From: Paracentrotus lividus
Lineage: Eukaryota; Echinodermata; Echinoidea; Camarodonta; Echinidae
Direction of reading: 5' to 3'
Assembly (NCBI GenBank): GCA_940671915.1
Contig: CALNVZ010000794.1
Location: forward strand, 104,102 to 168,101
DNA length: 64,000 bases
In this document: positions 24,501 through 36,822 of the stretch, piece after piece
Position numbering within the stretch: position 1 is the stretch's first letter
Layout: each line of letters opens with the position of its first letter
The notes under the pieces: model-generated
What the model was told of the DNA's origin: nothing
Database searches by the model: none
The model's input: the letters and a program-made list of their open reading frames with translations, nothing else
Position numbers and translations under genes: made by a program

Positions 24501-25644
24501 GCCCTTTTTAGATTTTTAGATGTTTAAAATTTCACAAGGTTTTGTTTAGAAAAAAAAGGAGCACTATTAATTTAGAAAAAGGGGGCACGATATATTACTA
24601 TTGAAAGAGGATATTTGTCATGTTTGTGATGCCTGAAAAAGTGGGTTGCACGTACAACTTGCCCCTCCCAGTTTTGTTTGTAGGCACCCTCCTTCAGCTT
24701 GCCTATCGAAACAATCGAAGAATATTGGTTTTTGTCTATACAACTATTCCATATAAGCCATTCACGAAAACCAACGATTTATCCTACATCGGGTGGGGGC
24801 TGACCAGGCTAAGAATGACAAATCTATGGCCATTTTTGCGTTTTTGTACACGTTTACTGACAAAAATGGGGGTGCAGCCCCCAGCCCCACCCCTGGCTCC
24901 GCGGCCCTCTGCCGCCCAAATTGGTCCCGTGTTCATGACCCCCCCCCATCCCCTCCCCTTCACAACAAGATTGGTCGAGAAGTCCATTCTTTATTAACCT
25001 TTATGGAAACTTGCATATTCATATAATAATAATTGTTAGATCACGCCGTGCAATACACATGCGCGCACGGTAGGGTATTACACGTGTATGTATGGGTTTC
25101 CCACATAAATGGGGCAACAAAAGTCGTTTTTCCGTATATTGCAGTCGTAACTTTACAGCGTTATATCTTTTTACTGGAAAGGGTATTACTTTTTCTTTTT
25201 CACATACTTTGTTCATACATTGGGGCACATTTCTGAAAAAGTTTCGCGCTTCAGGTCTTGACATGATTATTACACGAGGTAAAACAATAATAGATAAAAT
25301 TATTTTTTTTGAAAAAAATGAGAAAAATTCAAGTTTAACGCTTCAAATTTTACCTTTGCTGAGTATGATCTTATTGAAAATAGTACCAAATTATAGGAAA
25401 TTTTATTATTTTTAATTTGATACCAAACTCAATGTATTGAAACTTTGCTTCAACCACTTTGTTCAGAATACTTATTTTTGTAAAAGGGGCGGCCTATTTT
25501 GGACGCCCCCACCTTTAGGGACCCTCTGCAGCTGATCTGAAGAGTAGTCCGCCCTAGCGATGTTGGTTAGGGTCCATACAATCATCCTAGATGGACTACT
25601 TTTATATCTCGACATGTCAGGTCCACCCTACTTGTCCCTGGGTA
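21554..25644. mobile_element. About 4-kb palindromic element, second copy with both ends
   Basis: The TIR tips TACCCAGGGA and TCCCTGGGTA are both present. The left arm runs about 21,554-22,320 and the right arm 24,880-25,644; the latter includes the segment missing from the first copy. The frame at 23,358-23,597 is a translated (ATT)n run, not a gene. Confidence 0.65.
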
Positions 25645-25660
25645 CCATGCACATTATGAG

Positions 25661-25922
25661 TACTACACTGAAGAGCTGATTCAAAAGGCGCTAAATCCAC
25701 TTTTGATGAAAATTGAGTAGTGATACCCGCCCATTGTTCAGACTAGTACCTGTCTATAAACAAAAGTTGAAACCAAAATTCAGACAGCAATTATTTAAAA
25801 CATACATTTAAGTTTCAATTTTCCCATAGACACCTGTACAAAATTTTGCAAAGAAATGCCTTTTCTCAGAGTGACAAAAGTGGATTTAGCGCCTTTTGGA
25901 ATAAAACTCTTCACATGTAGTA
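25661..25922. mobile_element. Short fold-back MITE
   Basis: A 262-bp element beginning TACTACA and ending TGTAGTA, with facing arms that include GGCGCTAAATCCACTTTTG. No coding potential. Confidence 0.65.
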
Positions 25923-26039
25923 TATGGTCGAATTCATAGGGCTGTAATGCGAGTGCGAAGCGCGAGCTTAAATTTCTCAATAATATTGAACTGAAACATG
26001 GTAGGGCCTATTTGTAGCGTTCACTGACTATAAGCGCGA

Positions 26040-26255
26040 AGTTGATGGAGGGCCAGGGGCTTTAAATGGTGATTAGACAGGGGCCGCGGAGCGTTTTTGA
26101 AAGTGGAGGGGCTGAGCGAAAGTAGGGGGGGGGGGCTGAACAGGCTAAAAATCACGAATGAGTGGTCATTTTTTGCGTTTTTGTACACGTTGTCTGAAAA
26201 AAGTGGGGGGGGGGGCTGCAGCCCCAGCCCCCGGCTCCGCGGCTCCTCTTAGAAG
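26040..26255. repeat. Dispersed GC-rich repeat
   Basis: Contains G runs and the words GGGGGGCTGAACAGGCTAA, TTTTTGCGTTTTTGTACACG and CAGCCCCCGGCTCCGCGG. Relatives lie at about 12,400-12,570 and 14,640-14,770, at 22,680-22,810 and 24,785-24,910 in the duplicate block, and here. It is probably the end of a dispersed transposon family; its class is not recognised. Confidence 0.55.
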
Positions 26256-26284
26256 GGGAACATCATGACGTCATGCCAACAAAC

Positions 26285-27972
26285 GCAAATTATAACACAA
26301 CAAAAAGTAAGTCCCCCCTTAATCAAAATGATGTACTTTGAAACGAGCTTGTTTTTTGTACGATAATTTGGAGGGAAGTTTTATCCACTTATTAAGTACC
26401 TTCTGTAATAAAATGACATCGATCACTTGAGCACATGTATGAGTAATCAACGTTAAAGCAAAAATGGACATTTTCAAAGTCACAAGGGTCATTTTTTAGG
26501 CTATATATAACAATTTTGTAAAATTTTATTTTTATCCTTGTGTTTAAACATTTTGGTGGATTTATCATCCAAAATTTGCTCATCCAACACCAATCCCAAT
26601 ACATTTCACTATTTTTTATGGATGAGTGAGCACAATTTTAAGAATATGTTCAGGCCTCCAAAAATGGTAAATCCACATTCTATTCAAAGAATTGACATCA
26701 GATATTATCATCAACATTACGACACATTTTGTGAGAAAATGAGCAATATTCGTCGTGTCATGGACGAGTGAGCACACTTGAAAGGTGACTTTTGTGACTT
26801 TTGTATTGACAATTTTGCCTTAACGTGTGTTTATTCATGCATGACTCAAAGGTTTTATCTCATTTTCGCCATAAGTTAGATAAGTGTAAATAAATAACCG
26901 CCAAACGACATTCTTCAAGACCTTTTTGTTAAAAAGTTCCAGCATGTTGATTTGGGGCTTGTTTTTGCTTCGAGATTGTAACAATGTCAATGAGGAGGAA
27001 ATCAAAATTTCAACAATATTGAAAATCGGCTTAATTTCATTGAGGATTTTTGTTAATCCTACTGGGAGTTTTTCACAAACTTGACACACAAGTTCAGGGT
27101 GGTGCTAACTAACAGGAACAAAACGCTAAATTGAGAATCTGATAAGGTACGGGGTGGGGCCAAAGCTATGAAATTCATTCTTATTGACATATTTTTCTAA
27201 ACTTCTGCTCACTGAAGCATTAACTCTGGAATTTTCGTGAAACTCGAATCAAATGAACTATCCAAGAAGGTCTGTGACAATTATCCAAAGTAAGCGACTG
27301 AATTTTAGTCCACAAACGAAAAAAATTGCTTTTCACGTATCAAGTGTTCATTGAAGCGTGAATTTTTAATAAAATGCCATAGCATCATTGAAAACAATTA
27401 TTTGACATACACATAACAAAAAAATGTTGATGAAAATGAATTATTACACAAAAATAGAACAATACTTAACAATGGAATTTGAAGTGTCCTTTTTTTGTTT
27501 TTATTAAGTGTTCATTTCAACGTAAATTGTTGAATATTGTTAAAAACACTCTTCCAGATTGCATATTCCGTCATAATCAATCATATTTCAAAGTAAAATG
27601 TGTGAAAAATGCAGTTTTTGCAAATTTAACCTCAATGTTCATCCAACCGTGAAATTTAATGCAAAAGTCGTTTGATGTGTTAGAAATTAAGGAAACAACC
27701 ATTTCTGAACATATCTCTTGTTTAAAAGTTTGGAATTTGTTCCGATATTATTGAATTAAAGTTATGAAACGACCTTTGTGTGACTTTCGAAAAGTGACAT
27801 TTTTGTCTTTTGACTGTGCTCATTGAAGCATGACTTAACAAATTTCAGTAAAACTCACCGAAATGGTAGCCGATAAAATTACCTACAAGCACATGTAATG
27901 ACATTTGTAAAACTCCTCTTGGTTCAAAAGTTACATCATTTTGATTAGGGGGGGATTTACTTTTGTTGTTGT
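26285..27972. mobile_element. 1.7-kb TIR element with internal motif array
   Basis: TIRs of about 55 bp face each other, with CCTTAATCAAAATGATGTA at the left and the complement at 27,930. A TGCTCAYTGAAGCRTGA-like motif recurs inside: near 27,207, 27,343, 27,505, 27,635 and 27,815 in one orientation, and near 26,425, 26,618 and 26,763 in the other. The TIR and the motif resemble those of the fold-back at 3.0-4.6 kb. No transposase is recognised. Confidence 0.65.
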
Positions 27973-28004
27973 GTATATATGAACATGGACGAATTCCAGT
28001 TCGA

Positions 28005-28235
28005 GCAATATTGTGCGAGCGCGAAGCGCGAGCTGAAAATTTTCTGAGTAATAGTGACCTGATGAAACAAGATACTTAATTGTAGCCTCATGGGAGCACG
28101 AAACGGGGAGGGAGTTGGTGTTTTAAACATACCATCGTGTCGTTAATACATGCATAAAAGATGAAGTCAAGTGCAGTTTGCACTATCTTATATTAAGCGA
28201 GCGCGAAGCGCGAGCTGAAAATTTTCAGGCAATTT
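28005..28235. repeat. GAGCGCGAAGCGCGAGC dispersed repeat
   Basis: The GC-rich word GCGAGCGCGAAGCGCGAGC followed by TGAAAATTTTC occurs at 28,015 and 28,197. A variant lies at 25,950 and an inverted copy at 36,085-36,115. It stands out in the AT-rich setting. The family is not identified. Confidence 0.65.
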
Positions 28236-29174
28236 TTAACAGTTATCTGAAGTTTGAGAGCAAAGTAGCGACTAATTTTGAAGAGAGGGCATTTAGCCCC
28301 CGGAGAATAGTGGAAGTGTATTATACAAATTATATAATCAATGGTCCGAGTCCAAAAAAGTTACCTTATCGATGAAGAGCCGAGATAAGTGTTACAACTT
28401 TTCAATTTTGCAATACAAGATAGGCCCGTCTGAAAATCGTACAAAAACATTGTTCTTGTAAATAATTTCTAAAATTTGTTTGTTTCATTGATCATTAGAA
28501 TATGAATAATGGAATAACATGAATGAATTGTAAAACAACATTTTAGTTTGTATTGGAATTGAGGTCTAATTTTTGGTGCGCAAACTTAGGCCCTTCCTTC
28601 ACACACTGTTGCAAGTTGACACCCCTTCTCACCGACACATTGTCCCCTAAACTCTGGGGAGGAGCGTCTTCGTCGCTCTGTCATGCAGCGAAGTTATTGC
28701 TGCGATTCTTACCAGGCATCGGGTCGTCGAGTCATCGTCGTTCGTAAATTCAATTTTATCACTAACTTAGATTAGAATCTAGGCTACCTAATGTCATTCA
28801 ATACATACCCGTAACTATTCTTTATTTGTTATTCACATAGGCCTAGGTCTAGATCTTCTTAACAAAGGAAATTACCTGGCTGCCTTGAGAACTCGACGTC
28901 GTTGCCGTTGGGTTGAATTGAAGTTACAATGAAAAAAACAGCTGGGCTGTATTATATTGTGTACGTTTCAATTACGTTAGAATCGATATCGCAGAGCGGG
29001 CTCGCGTCAGATGTCTAGAAAAAATCAAGTAGCAAAAATATTTTTAAAGATACCACGAAAAATTGAAGCTAGGCAACCAAAAAAATTAGAGTACGGTGTC
29101 TTAAAATGAGTCAATATATACGAGGTTTAGCAGGAGAAAAAAACTTTGAGACTTTCTTTCTTTCTTTATTTTTC
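28236..29174. other. Unassigned region with a GC-richer island
   Basis: Mostly AT-rich. The part at 28,560-28,750 is GC-richer and holds a 64-codon frame on the plus strand that I cannot match to any family. It could be an exon or CpG-rich upstream sequence of a gene, but no splice or promoter signal settles this. Confidence 0.35.
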
Positions 29175-29178
29175 TTAA

Positions 29179-30362
29179 CCCGTTGAGAGCGGGAACCGGG
29201 TATACCCGGTTCCCGTCTAACACACTCATGGACGGGAACCGGGTATACTCGGTTCCCTAATGACCACAACTTTATCACCAAATACCCCCTCAAATTCACC
29301 TTTCGTGCTACTTTTGTTAAATTTTTGCTATACACAGTAGTTAATTTATGAAATGAGCAATATGTTGTAGTGAAAAACATGTCATAACTATTTGACATAT
29401 TTAATAAATAAGCTTTTCAAATAGATATATTTCTCAGGCACTCAGAAAGAATTGCGTCAACCAGTGTATATAAGCCTGCATCATCGATTTTTAGCATTTT
29501 CGGTTTCGCTGATCCTCCTTTGTACTACTTTTATTGTTAGCCCATGACAATTCAATGTATCAGCGCAAGGTATGAGTGATTTTCTTACATGGGCGCGCAC
29601 ACACAAAAACCCGGATGTATATCTGGAGAAATAAAGAAGTATCGATCGGTGGCTTAGCTGAGAAGAAAACTATTCTTTAAAATTAGAAAACGGGTCGATA
29701 TCTAACCTAAATCACTAACAATATCTATCTAACCCCCCAATTAGTATATCAAAAGAAGAGGATATACGGCTTAGTTTAAAGTTTGTAAGAAATGAAAAGA
29801 AAAGAGTAAAGAGAGAGTGTGTTCAAGAATCAAGTCGGCAACCAAAGGACTGGAATTCATTTTTGTTCCCTTTGCAACTAAGTTTATCTTAGGCCATGGT
29901 ATAAAAAAATTCAATACATTCAATAAGAGATCTTTAAATAGGGATAACACTTTAAAAAAAAGCAACCATTTCTTCACCTTGTTCCAGACTCATTAAGGTG
30001 TAAAACATTTTCTTTCGGCCCAAGACAAGATACTCAGTTTATAAACCGGAGGAATGCTTTTCTTGTTCACAATATTATTATCTTTTCTGTGTAGAAATAT
30101 TGATTTCGTCATGAGAATGTAGAATATTCAATCATGTAGTGGTAAGGGGCAATTGAAAACTAAGAACACCAAAAACATTATAGAAAATATTATATATTTG
30201 AAGAAAAAAAATCAAGCTTCACTTCTAATGTCCATTACATGCGTGCGACCAGGCTACGCATAAGCGATTTGACCAGAGCCCGCACGCGCGGACATAGTTT
30301 TCTCTGTTTTAATCTCGTCTCGGGGTAATGACATCAGGCCAAACAATTTTGTCGTCAAGGGG
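29179..30362. mobile_element. piggyBac-like non-autonomous element (TTAA target)
   Basis: TTAA at 29,175-29,178 and 30,363-30,366 flanks ends CCCGTTGAGAGCGGG and GTCGTCAAGGGG. TTAA with CCC/GGG tips is the piggyBac signature. The interior (1,184 bp) has no transposase frame. Near the left end AACCGGGTATACCCGGTT, a perfect 18-bp palindrome, occurs once exactly and once with a single change. Confidence 0.7.
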
Positions 30363-30366
30363 TTAA

Positions 30367-31080
30367 AAATGCTCATGAACTCATACCTAATTACTATTTA
30401 TTTACCGTATTGCACTTGTAAGTAAAAATAAGTAAAGAAAAGGCTAATCGTAGTGATAATTCCATTCCCCCTTGTGAGCTTATTTGAGGACACCATAGCT
30501 GCTTGGACATCTGACGCGGATGACAATCTGACGCGGTGACACCGGCTATCAATTTCATGACCATCTGAATTGATCTTAATCTTGTTTTGAAATAGTATTA
30601 TGGTATTTATTTGGGAGCTCAGCTATGTCAGGTTATTATCGTTTGTTTCCAAACAATAATTTTATGTGATATCATAACGATCATTCTTAAATTACGACTT
30701 TAATTCACATACATGTTTTGCTACTGCGGTCAGGAGAACATGTAAGACTGCCTACTTTTAACACATTTTAACTATGTCTTTATTATTATACCTTCTTTCA
30801 TTTTTATATTAGTTTGATATCATTGTTATTTTGTCTGTCGAATTATTGTATTTTCCAGACCCCATGGAAGTATTGCTATTTTGACAAAGCTGAAAGTGTC
30901 ATCCAAGCCATTCGTGCTTCTTTGAAATTGTTAATTATTTGTTTATATGATAACTGTATTTTTCAATGTTGACAAAGCTGAATGGGGCATCAATCCATTT
31001 GCGTCTTTTAGATTATTAATTATATGTTTATATGATAACTGTATTTCTAGTGCTGCGGTTTGGAAAATAAAATACATTAC
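30367..31080. other. AT-rich region ending in a retro-type tail
   Basis: No ORF. An approximately 88-bp segment is tandemly repeated at about 30,875-30,960 and 30,963-31,048 (GACAAAGCTGAA onward). It is followed by AATAAAATACATTACAATAC, which looks like the 3' end of a transcript or non-LTR element. The rest is unassigned. Confidence 0.4.
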
Positions 31081-31244
31081 AATACAATAAGTTCAATTAG
31101 AGAAGGCCTCGCGATATAGAACTTACAATAACTTTCCCATCATAATCAAGAACAAACACCAAAAATCAAAATGTTTTTCTACTTATTTGATGAATAGGCC
31201 TACTGTCTCATCAGCGTAATCGTATTTTAATGAAGAAAAAAAGA

Positions 31245-31700
31245 CTCTCCTTGTGTTTCCTAAGTCCATAAAACCCCAATATAGTTCCAAATAATATATA
31301 AATCTCTCTATAAGCATTTTTTTCCTTGTCCAGTCAGAAAACAGAATGTTAAGGGCGTCAGATAATTCTGAAAATACTCTTTAACAACGTTTCCGTGGTC
31401 TATAAACCCCATATACACCTCACTTATAAAAGTAATATCAATTATGTAAGTTTTACAAAGAAATCCACTCTAACCAATCAGAAATCTGTATTTTAAAGAC
31501 GCCATAGACATTTAAAAATACTTTTATCGTGTTACTCATGTGTCAAAACCCCCCAAAATTCCCATTAATCAAAGTAAAATGAATATGCCTATGTGTTACT
31601 ATTGATATTTGTCTTGTCCAATCAGAAAAGAGCATGTTAATGACGTCATAAGGATTTGAAATTGTTCTCATCGAATTCCACGGGTCTGAAAACCATAGAT
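31245..31700. repeat. Degenerate tandem repeat of about 140 bp
   Basis: Words of the type TGTCCAATCAGAAAA with GACGTCA, and CTATAAACCCCAT-like words, recur about four times, roughly every 140-150 bp. The units are diverged and non-coding. Confidence 0.55.
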
Positions 31701-31890
31701 GGACTTCTCTTAAGAATGTCTTTTTTCGTCTTCGGTGAGGAATTAATTTTGTCGCACTTTGAGTTCATTCTGGCCCACTGTGCAGCGTGAAACCAGTGGT
31801 AGCAGAAAACAGAAAGGTACGCCTATAATGCTCTGCCCTAATGGCATCGAGCAATTTTTGGATCAAACCCTAAACTGATTTTACAGACTA

Positions 31891-31892
<2 letters not shown>

Positions 31893-31957
<65 letters not shown>
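31893..31957. repeat. (TA)n microsatellite
   Basis: 65 bp of pure AT/TA dinucleotides, ending at the TA target of the following Tc1-like element. Confidence 0.95.
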
Positions 31958-31960
<3 letters not shown>

Positions 31961-34069
31961 TGGTGGCCAAAATTATTAGAACACCTGAACCTACACAAAG
32001 TCTATGGGATTATCAATGCCCTTGTTCATTTGCCGAAATAAGATTAAAGATATCGTTTATGTGCCATGAGCATTCATGACCTTTTAGCATAGGGTCTTAC
32101 GTATATTTTGATACCAGATTTATATAGTTTCGACCATCTGGTAATGCGCAGCATTAAAAATAGTTGCGCTATGCGCTTTTTGTTTCCCCATAGACTTGTG
32201 TATTAAACATGTAGTCCAAGTGCAAAAAAGTAAAAGGCCCATTACATTTGCCGATTGCTCAAAAAGTATTTGAGGTAGAAATATGAAACTTAGCAGGCTT
32301 ATTAATTCTAATATACCTCAAACACCTGCCAAGTTTCAGAAAATTTGGTCAAATGGGGACAGGTGGATTCGCCCCCTCCCTTGATGGTGAGATGACCAAA
32401 ATAACCATTCCCATTGAAGGTTAAGACTATTTTTTCATCAAATGAAAATACTCTTTGTAAATATATGTTTTTTAGAAGGAAATTTCACGGGCAATTCAAA
32501 TCTGTTGAAATATTAACCCTTTGAGCGCGGGCCTGTGAAAAGCGATTGTTACCCCTGTGGCGGAGCGATTTCTTGTACACTGACAATGTTACAGAAATTG
32601 GTCATGTTTTGTGCTTTCATTACTACTTGCATCTAACTCGGTCATTTTCATGATTTGTAGTAAATGTAAACATGAAAGGGCAGACATTTTTCTATCTAAC
32701 ACTGTAAGACATATTCATCAAAACCAAATATAAGACGCGTTATTTGGTAAAGAAAAACAGGAATTTTGGCAGAAGTTCCGCTTTCTTCCTTTCCAGTAGA
32801 TTCACAGTGCAAAATGCGTAACGCATGTGCAGCACGCGCGGTTCGATCGATAAGCAAACTGAATAGCACTTGAAAAGAGGTCCTGTTTCTTTCAAATTAT
32901 TTCTATAAAATATGGATTAAAGATCATAGCGGCCGGCTTCGCACCTCTGGACAATGGCACCTTTGACTAAGCCCCATTCATTAAAAGCGCAGGTGTAAGT
33001 TTTGAAATAAAAGCGGGACTTTTAACTTATAATACCTACTGCATTTGACATACTTTACATTTCATTACATCATTATAGTTACAACAAAATAGTTGAAGGA
33101 AAATGTCAGATAATTAACCCCTCTCATTATCTTGATAAGTATACATAACCTAGCGAGAATCGGAAAATGACAGGCTTAATCTCCATACAACCAATGTTTT
33201 TATATATATCTATAATAATGAACATTGTTTTAACCCCTTAACCTTTCTATTTCTCTCTCTTCTTCTCATTCTAAATCTTTATCTCTTGCATTTCTCCTCT
33301 CGAGCTAGCTTTGATTATTTCTTCCCCTCCGGACGCGTACGCGTACGCCAAAAGTTAAAATCGGGAATTCGTTTCTTATGTAAAAAAAAATATGTCAATG
33401 TTGAAATGAAGTGAATTGTTCTCGATTTTTTTTCCACGTAACTTGGTTATTTCTTTAATGGATATTGAAAATGAATATATCTTTGTCCTATTCCTCAAGA
33501 ATTTAGCCCCAAAGAGCTGGTAAAAAGCTGAATAAGTTTGTCAATATATTAGGAAATTGTCTCGGCTTCTGTAGAAGCCCGTCGTCGCAGACTGAACACC
33601 TCGCTCGGCTTCTGTACAAGCCTGTCGCACCCAAAGGGTTAAGGATCAGAGGAAAGGGGGAATTAAATGGGGGCTCTAAATTAAAAATTTGGGGCCCCTC
33701 ACAAATAATTCAAAAAATTCCCACAGAACATGTTACTACTTCACCCTATCGTATTGTGAATGACATTTTGGAGATTCTCATTAAATTTCCTTTCAGAAAA
33801 TGTATACGTTTGTAGAGAGAGACTTGATATTTTTAATGTTATGACACTTTGATCATGATATGTGCAAGATTTTTTAGATTTTACAATTGGTAGCGAACAC
33901 AAAAAAGGTGATTTGGGGGCGATTTGGGGGCAAGTTCCAAACGCATGACTATGTCATTTAGTTTTTAAAGTATAATAATGACTTTTGTAGACATTCCAGG
34001 CATTTCAAACGTATTTAAATGGTCAACTGAATGAAAACAACTAAAATCAAATAAATTTGGCCACCACTG
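31958..34069. mobile_element. Tc1-like non-autonomous element
   Basis: The left end is CAGTGGTGGCCAAAATTATT and the right end TTTGGCCACCACTG, each flanked by TA: the Tc1/mariner terminus and target. It landed in a TA microsatellite, which resumes at 34,070. Of its 2,112 bp, 1,126 belong to a piggyBac-like insertion plus its extra TTAA. No transposase frame is visible. Confidence 0.8.
32517..33638. mobile_element. piggyBac-like element inside the Tc1-like element
   Basis: TTAA at 32,513-32,516 and 33,639-33,642 flanks tips CCCTTTGAGCGCGGG and CGCACCCAAAGGG. The interior of 1,122 bp is non-coding. Near the right end a TCGGCTTCTGTAGAAGCC-like segment is repeated twice. Confidence 0.75.
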
Positions 34070-34145
34070 TATATATATATATATATTTTTTTTTTTTATT
34101 TAATTCACCATTTATTAATCAATAATGGGAGTACATAAAGCCCTG

Positions 34146-34593
34146 GGCCCGTATTCCATAAACTATACTTAAGCAATTTTGCTTAAGTCTAAGTATCTTT
34201 TCTAATATTTTGTCCAGGAAAAAAATTTCTTAGCTTTTATTCCAAACACGTAAATCACTTTGTCTGAGCTCAGAAAGCATTAAGCAAAAGTCTTAATTCT
34301 GTTAATATTGTCATGTTTAATTTATGGCCTCAAATGAGCTTGCCTTATAATCAACATCCAAGTTAAGCCACTAGTTAGTTAGGCTTAAAGTTAGGATAAA
34401 ATTCGCTCTTCTAATGTGCATATTTTTAGGAGCAACTCAATTTAAGACGTTTTACTTAGCCCAAATCAAATAATTTCTGCTCAACTGTCAAAAATAGGCT
34501 AAGCAAAAATACTCTTAATTAAAACCAAAACTTATTTTAGCAAAAAAATTCTTAAGTTTCATGCTTAAGTCCAACATTTATGGAATACGGGCC
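34146..34593. mobile_element. MITE, GGCCCGTATTC family, copy 1
   Basis: 448 bp with ends GGCCCGTATTCCATAA and its complement and CTG on both sides, suggesting a 3-bp target duplication. The interior is rich in GCTTAAG-type words. Non-coding. Confidence 0.8.
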
Positions 34594-34596
34594 CTG

Positions 34597-35353
34597 GGCC
34601 CGTATTCCATAAGCGACTTAAGCATGAAATTTAAGCATTTTTGCTTATCTTTTGGCTAAGACAAAATTCTTAGCCAAAATGCGCAATCCATAAACCCAAA
34701 ATGGCTAAGATTTTTTTCTTAACTTAAGACTTTTTGCTTAGCCGATTTTGACAGTTTAAGCATAAATTCTTAGATTTTGGCTAAGCCAAAAGTCTTAAAT
34801 CGAGATGCGCCTTCAAATACGCTCATAAAAATGAGAATTTTATCTTAACTTTAAGCCTACTACATAGTGGCTTAACTTATATGCTGATTATACGGCAAGC
34901 TCATTTGAAACCACAAACTAAACATGAAAACATTAATCAAATTCTTTTGAAATAATCAGATACATTTCAGACATAATTTGCAATGTGAAGCAGCTTATAC
35001 TTTTAAACAGTTTAATTCTATTCAAGAGATATAAACTAAATACTAACGACATCCATAAATGGTTACAAATTTATTTAAAAACGGAAAAATGAAACTTTTA
35101 TAAGCGTATTTTATACAGATTGCGTAGGGCATTAAGGCCCTTTGTTGCGCGCAACTATTTTTGTCATTTTGCTTCTGCGCGATCTTTGTGACGTCATAAC
35201 AAGTTAAGACTTTTGCATATTTTTTTCTGAACGTAGACAAAGAGCCCATCGTGTTTGGAATACGGCTAAGGCATTTTTCTTATCTTAGACAAAATCTTAG
35301 AAAAAATACTTAGACTTAAGACAAATGCTTAAGTCGTTTATTGAATACGGGCC
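34597..35353. mobile_element. MITE, GGCCCGTATTC family, copy 2
   Basis: 757 bp, directly next to copy 1 with only CTG between them and CAG on the right. It has longer terminal repeats (GGCCCGTATTCCATAAGCGA and inverse). A minus-strand frame at 35,043-35,249 is not protein-like. Confidence 0.8.
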
Positions 35354-35529
35354 CAGGTTACGTGTTTATTACACAACGTACAGGGCGACATGAAATACAA
35401 TAACAATGATGACGAAATTTACAACGTAAAATAACAGCATGGAATACAAATTAAGCAAAAGCACAAATAAAATGAATGTATTATGAAAAGTATTTAATAG
35501 CTAAATAATAGTAGGTTTAGATATTTATA

Positions 35530-35895
35530 CAGTGGTGGCCAAAATTATTAGAACACCTGAACCTACCCAAAGTCTATGGGATTATCAATGCCCTAATTCA
35601 TTTGCCGAAATCAGATTAAAGATATCTTTTGTGTGCCATGAGCTTTTATGACTTTTTAGCATATGGTCTTACGTATATGTTGATACTAAATTTATATAGT
35701 TTCGGCCATTTGGTAATGCGCAGCATTAAAAATAGTTGCGCTATGCGCTTTTTGTTTCCCCATAGACTTGTGTATTAAACATGTAGTCCAAATGCAAAAA
35801 AGTAAAACGCCAATTACATATGCCCATTGTTTAAAAAGTATTTGAGGTAGAAGTATGAAACTTAGCAGGATTATTTATTCTAATATACCTTAATA
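35530..35895 (+). mobile_element. Tc1-like element, left-end remnant
   Basis: TA then CAGTGGTGGCCAAAATTATT, matching the first 360 bp of the element at 31,958. The right end is missing. Confidence 0.8.
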
Positions 35896-36595
35896 AGCAT
35901 ATGTCATTCAAAGACAAATTTTCTTCGTACCCCCTCCCTCTTCGAGTACCTTTCTCTTTAGTGCCCTTTTTCTTATCGAGACCCCCACTTCCAAATCCGT
36001 CCCGCCATCTCTATATATATATTTTTTTCTCACTCGCGGATACTATATAGGACCTTTAATGCACAAACATATCAAATTTCAGCTAAAAATTTTCGGCTCG
36101 CGCTTCGCGCTCGCATTAGTTTTTCCATTACTAAAATTGACAGTAATCATGGCGGCCATAAGCTAAAAGTATATCAAAGACAAATTCTATTCGCACTCCT
36201 CCCTCTCAAATCCGTCCCGCCGCGGCGCCTCTGCTATAATTGTGTGTCAATAGTGATGGTGTATGCCAAACAAGATCGCCACAAGTTTATTTCGCTCATC
36301 CCCCCATTCCTCGACACGGATTTACGCCGCTGGTAGGGTCTCGCTGCGCATAACCCGCATAACACAGGAGGGACTCCTTAAGGCCGATGATGACATTGTG
36401 AGGCGCAGACTCAAGACGGGTTGACCAAAGATCTAACCCTACAGTTGTGGGGGCTCTTGTTGAGGGGCACGGTAGTGTGAAGAAAACTTTGCTTGGATCT
36501 AAATCGCTTTGTTGTTGGCAAGGCATTGAAAAGAAGGGGAGTGGATCATTTTCTTGTCTAAATTTCTCCTTTTGAGAAAGTGCAGACCTCCTTAC
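35896..36595. other. Unassigned non-coding region
   Basis: Includes two copies of TCCGTCCCGCC-type words and the inverted GCGCGAAGC repeat at about 36,090. A 76-codon minus-strand frame at 36,296-36,526 has no recognisable domain. Confidence 0.4.
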
Positions 36596-36599
36596 ACTG

Positions 36600-36795
36600 T
36601 TAGAAAAAATTAAACAAGTTGCTCAAAATCTTAAACAACTGCGTGTTAACCGGTGAATCGCACAGCGTTGTTTAAAAATTAAACAACCTGTAGTTGTTTA
36701 AAACTTTAACACTCTTGTTGTTTAAAAGTTTAAACAACCTGTTGTTTAATGGTTGTATAAAACATCACTGAACAGTATTGTTTAACGCTTCTCTC
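36600..36795. repeat. TTGTTTAA-rich repeat tract
   Basis: TTAAACAAC and GTTGTTTAAA words alternate about ten times, in both orientations. It is low-complexity, possibly the end of a fold-back element. Confidence 0.6.
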
Positions 36796-36822
36796 CAAAA
36801 ATAAAAACGCTCCAACTTTTGG

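Larger units (their letters stand above)
17811..25434. repeat. Large direct duplication, second copy (error-rich)
   Basis: It repeats 8,107-15,297 in the same order: Mutator-like element, SINE with LINE tail, truncated MITE, Tc1-like remnant and palindromic element. Up to about 24.6 kb it differs mainly by scattered single-base insertions and deletions, often in homopolymers. That pattern suggests raw long-read sequence rather than mutation. From about 24.6 kb onward the match to 14.5-15.3 kb becomes almost clean. Frames within this block should not be trusted. Confidence 0.85.

Noticed and set aside
28553-28747. Coding exon
   Set aside because: The GC-richer 64-codon frame has no recognisable family and no clear splice sites; kept only as unassigned sequence.
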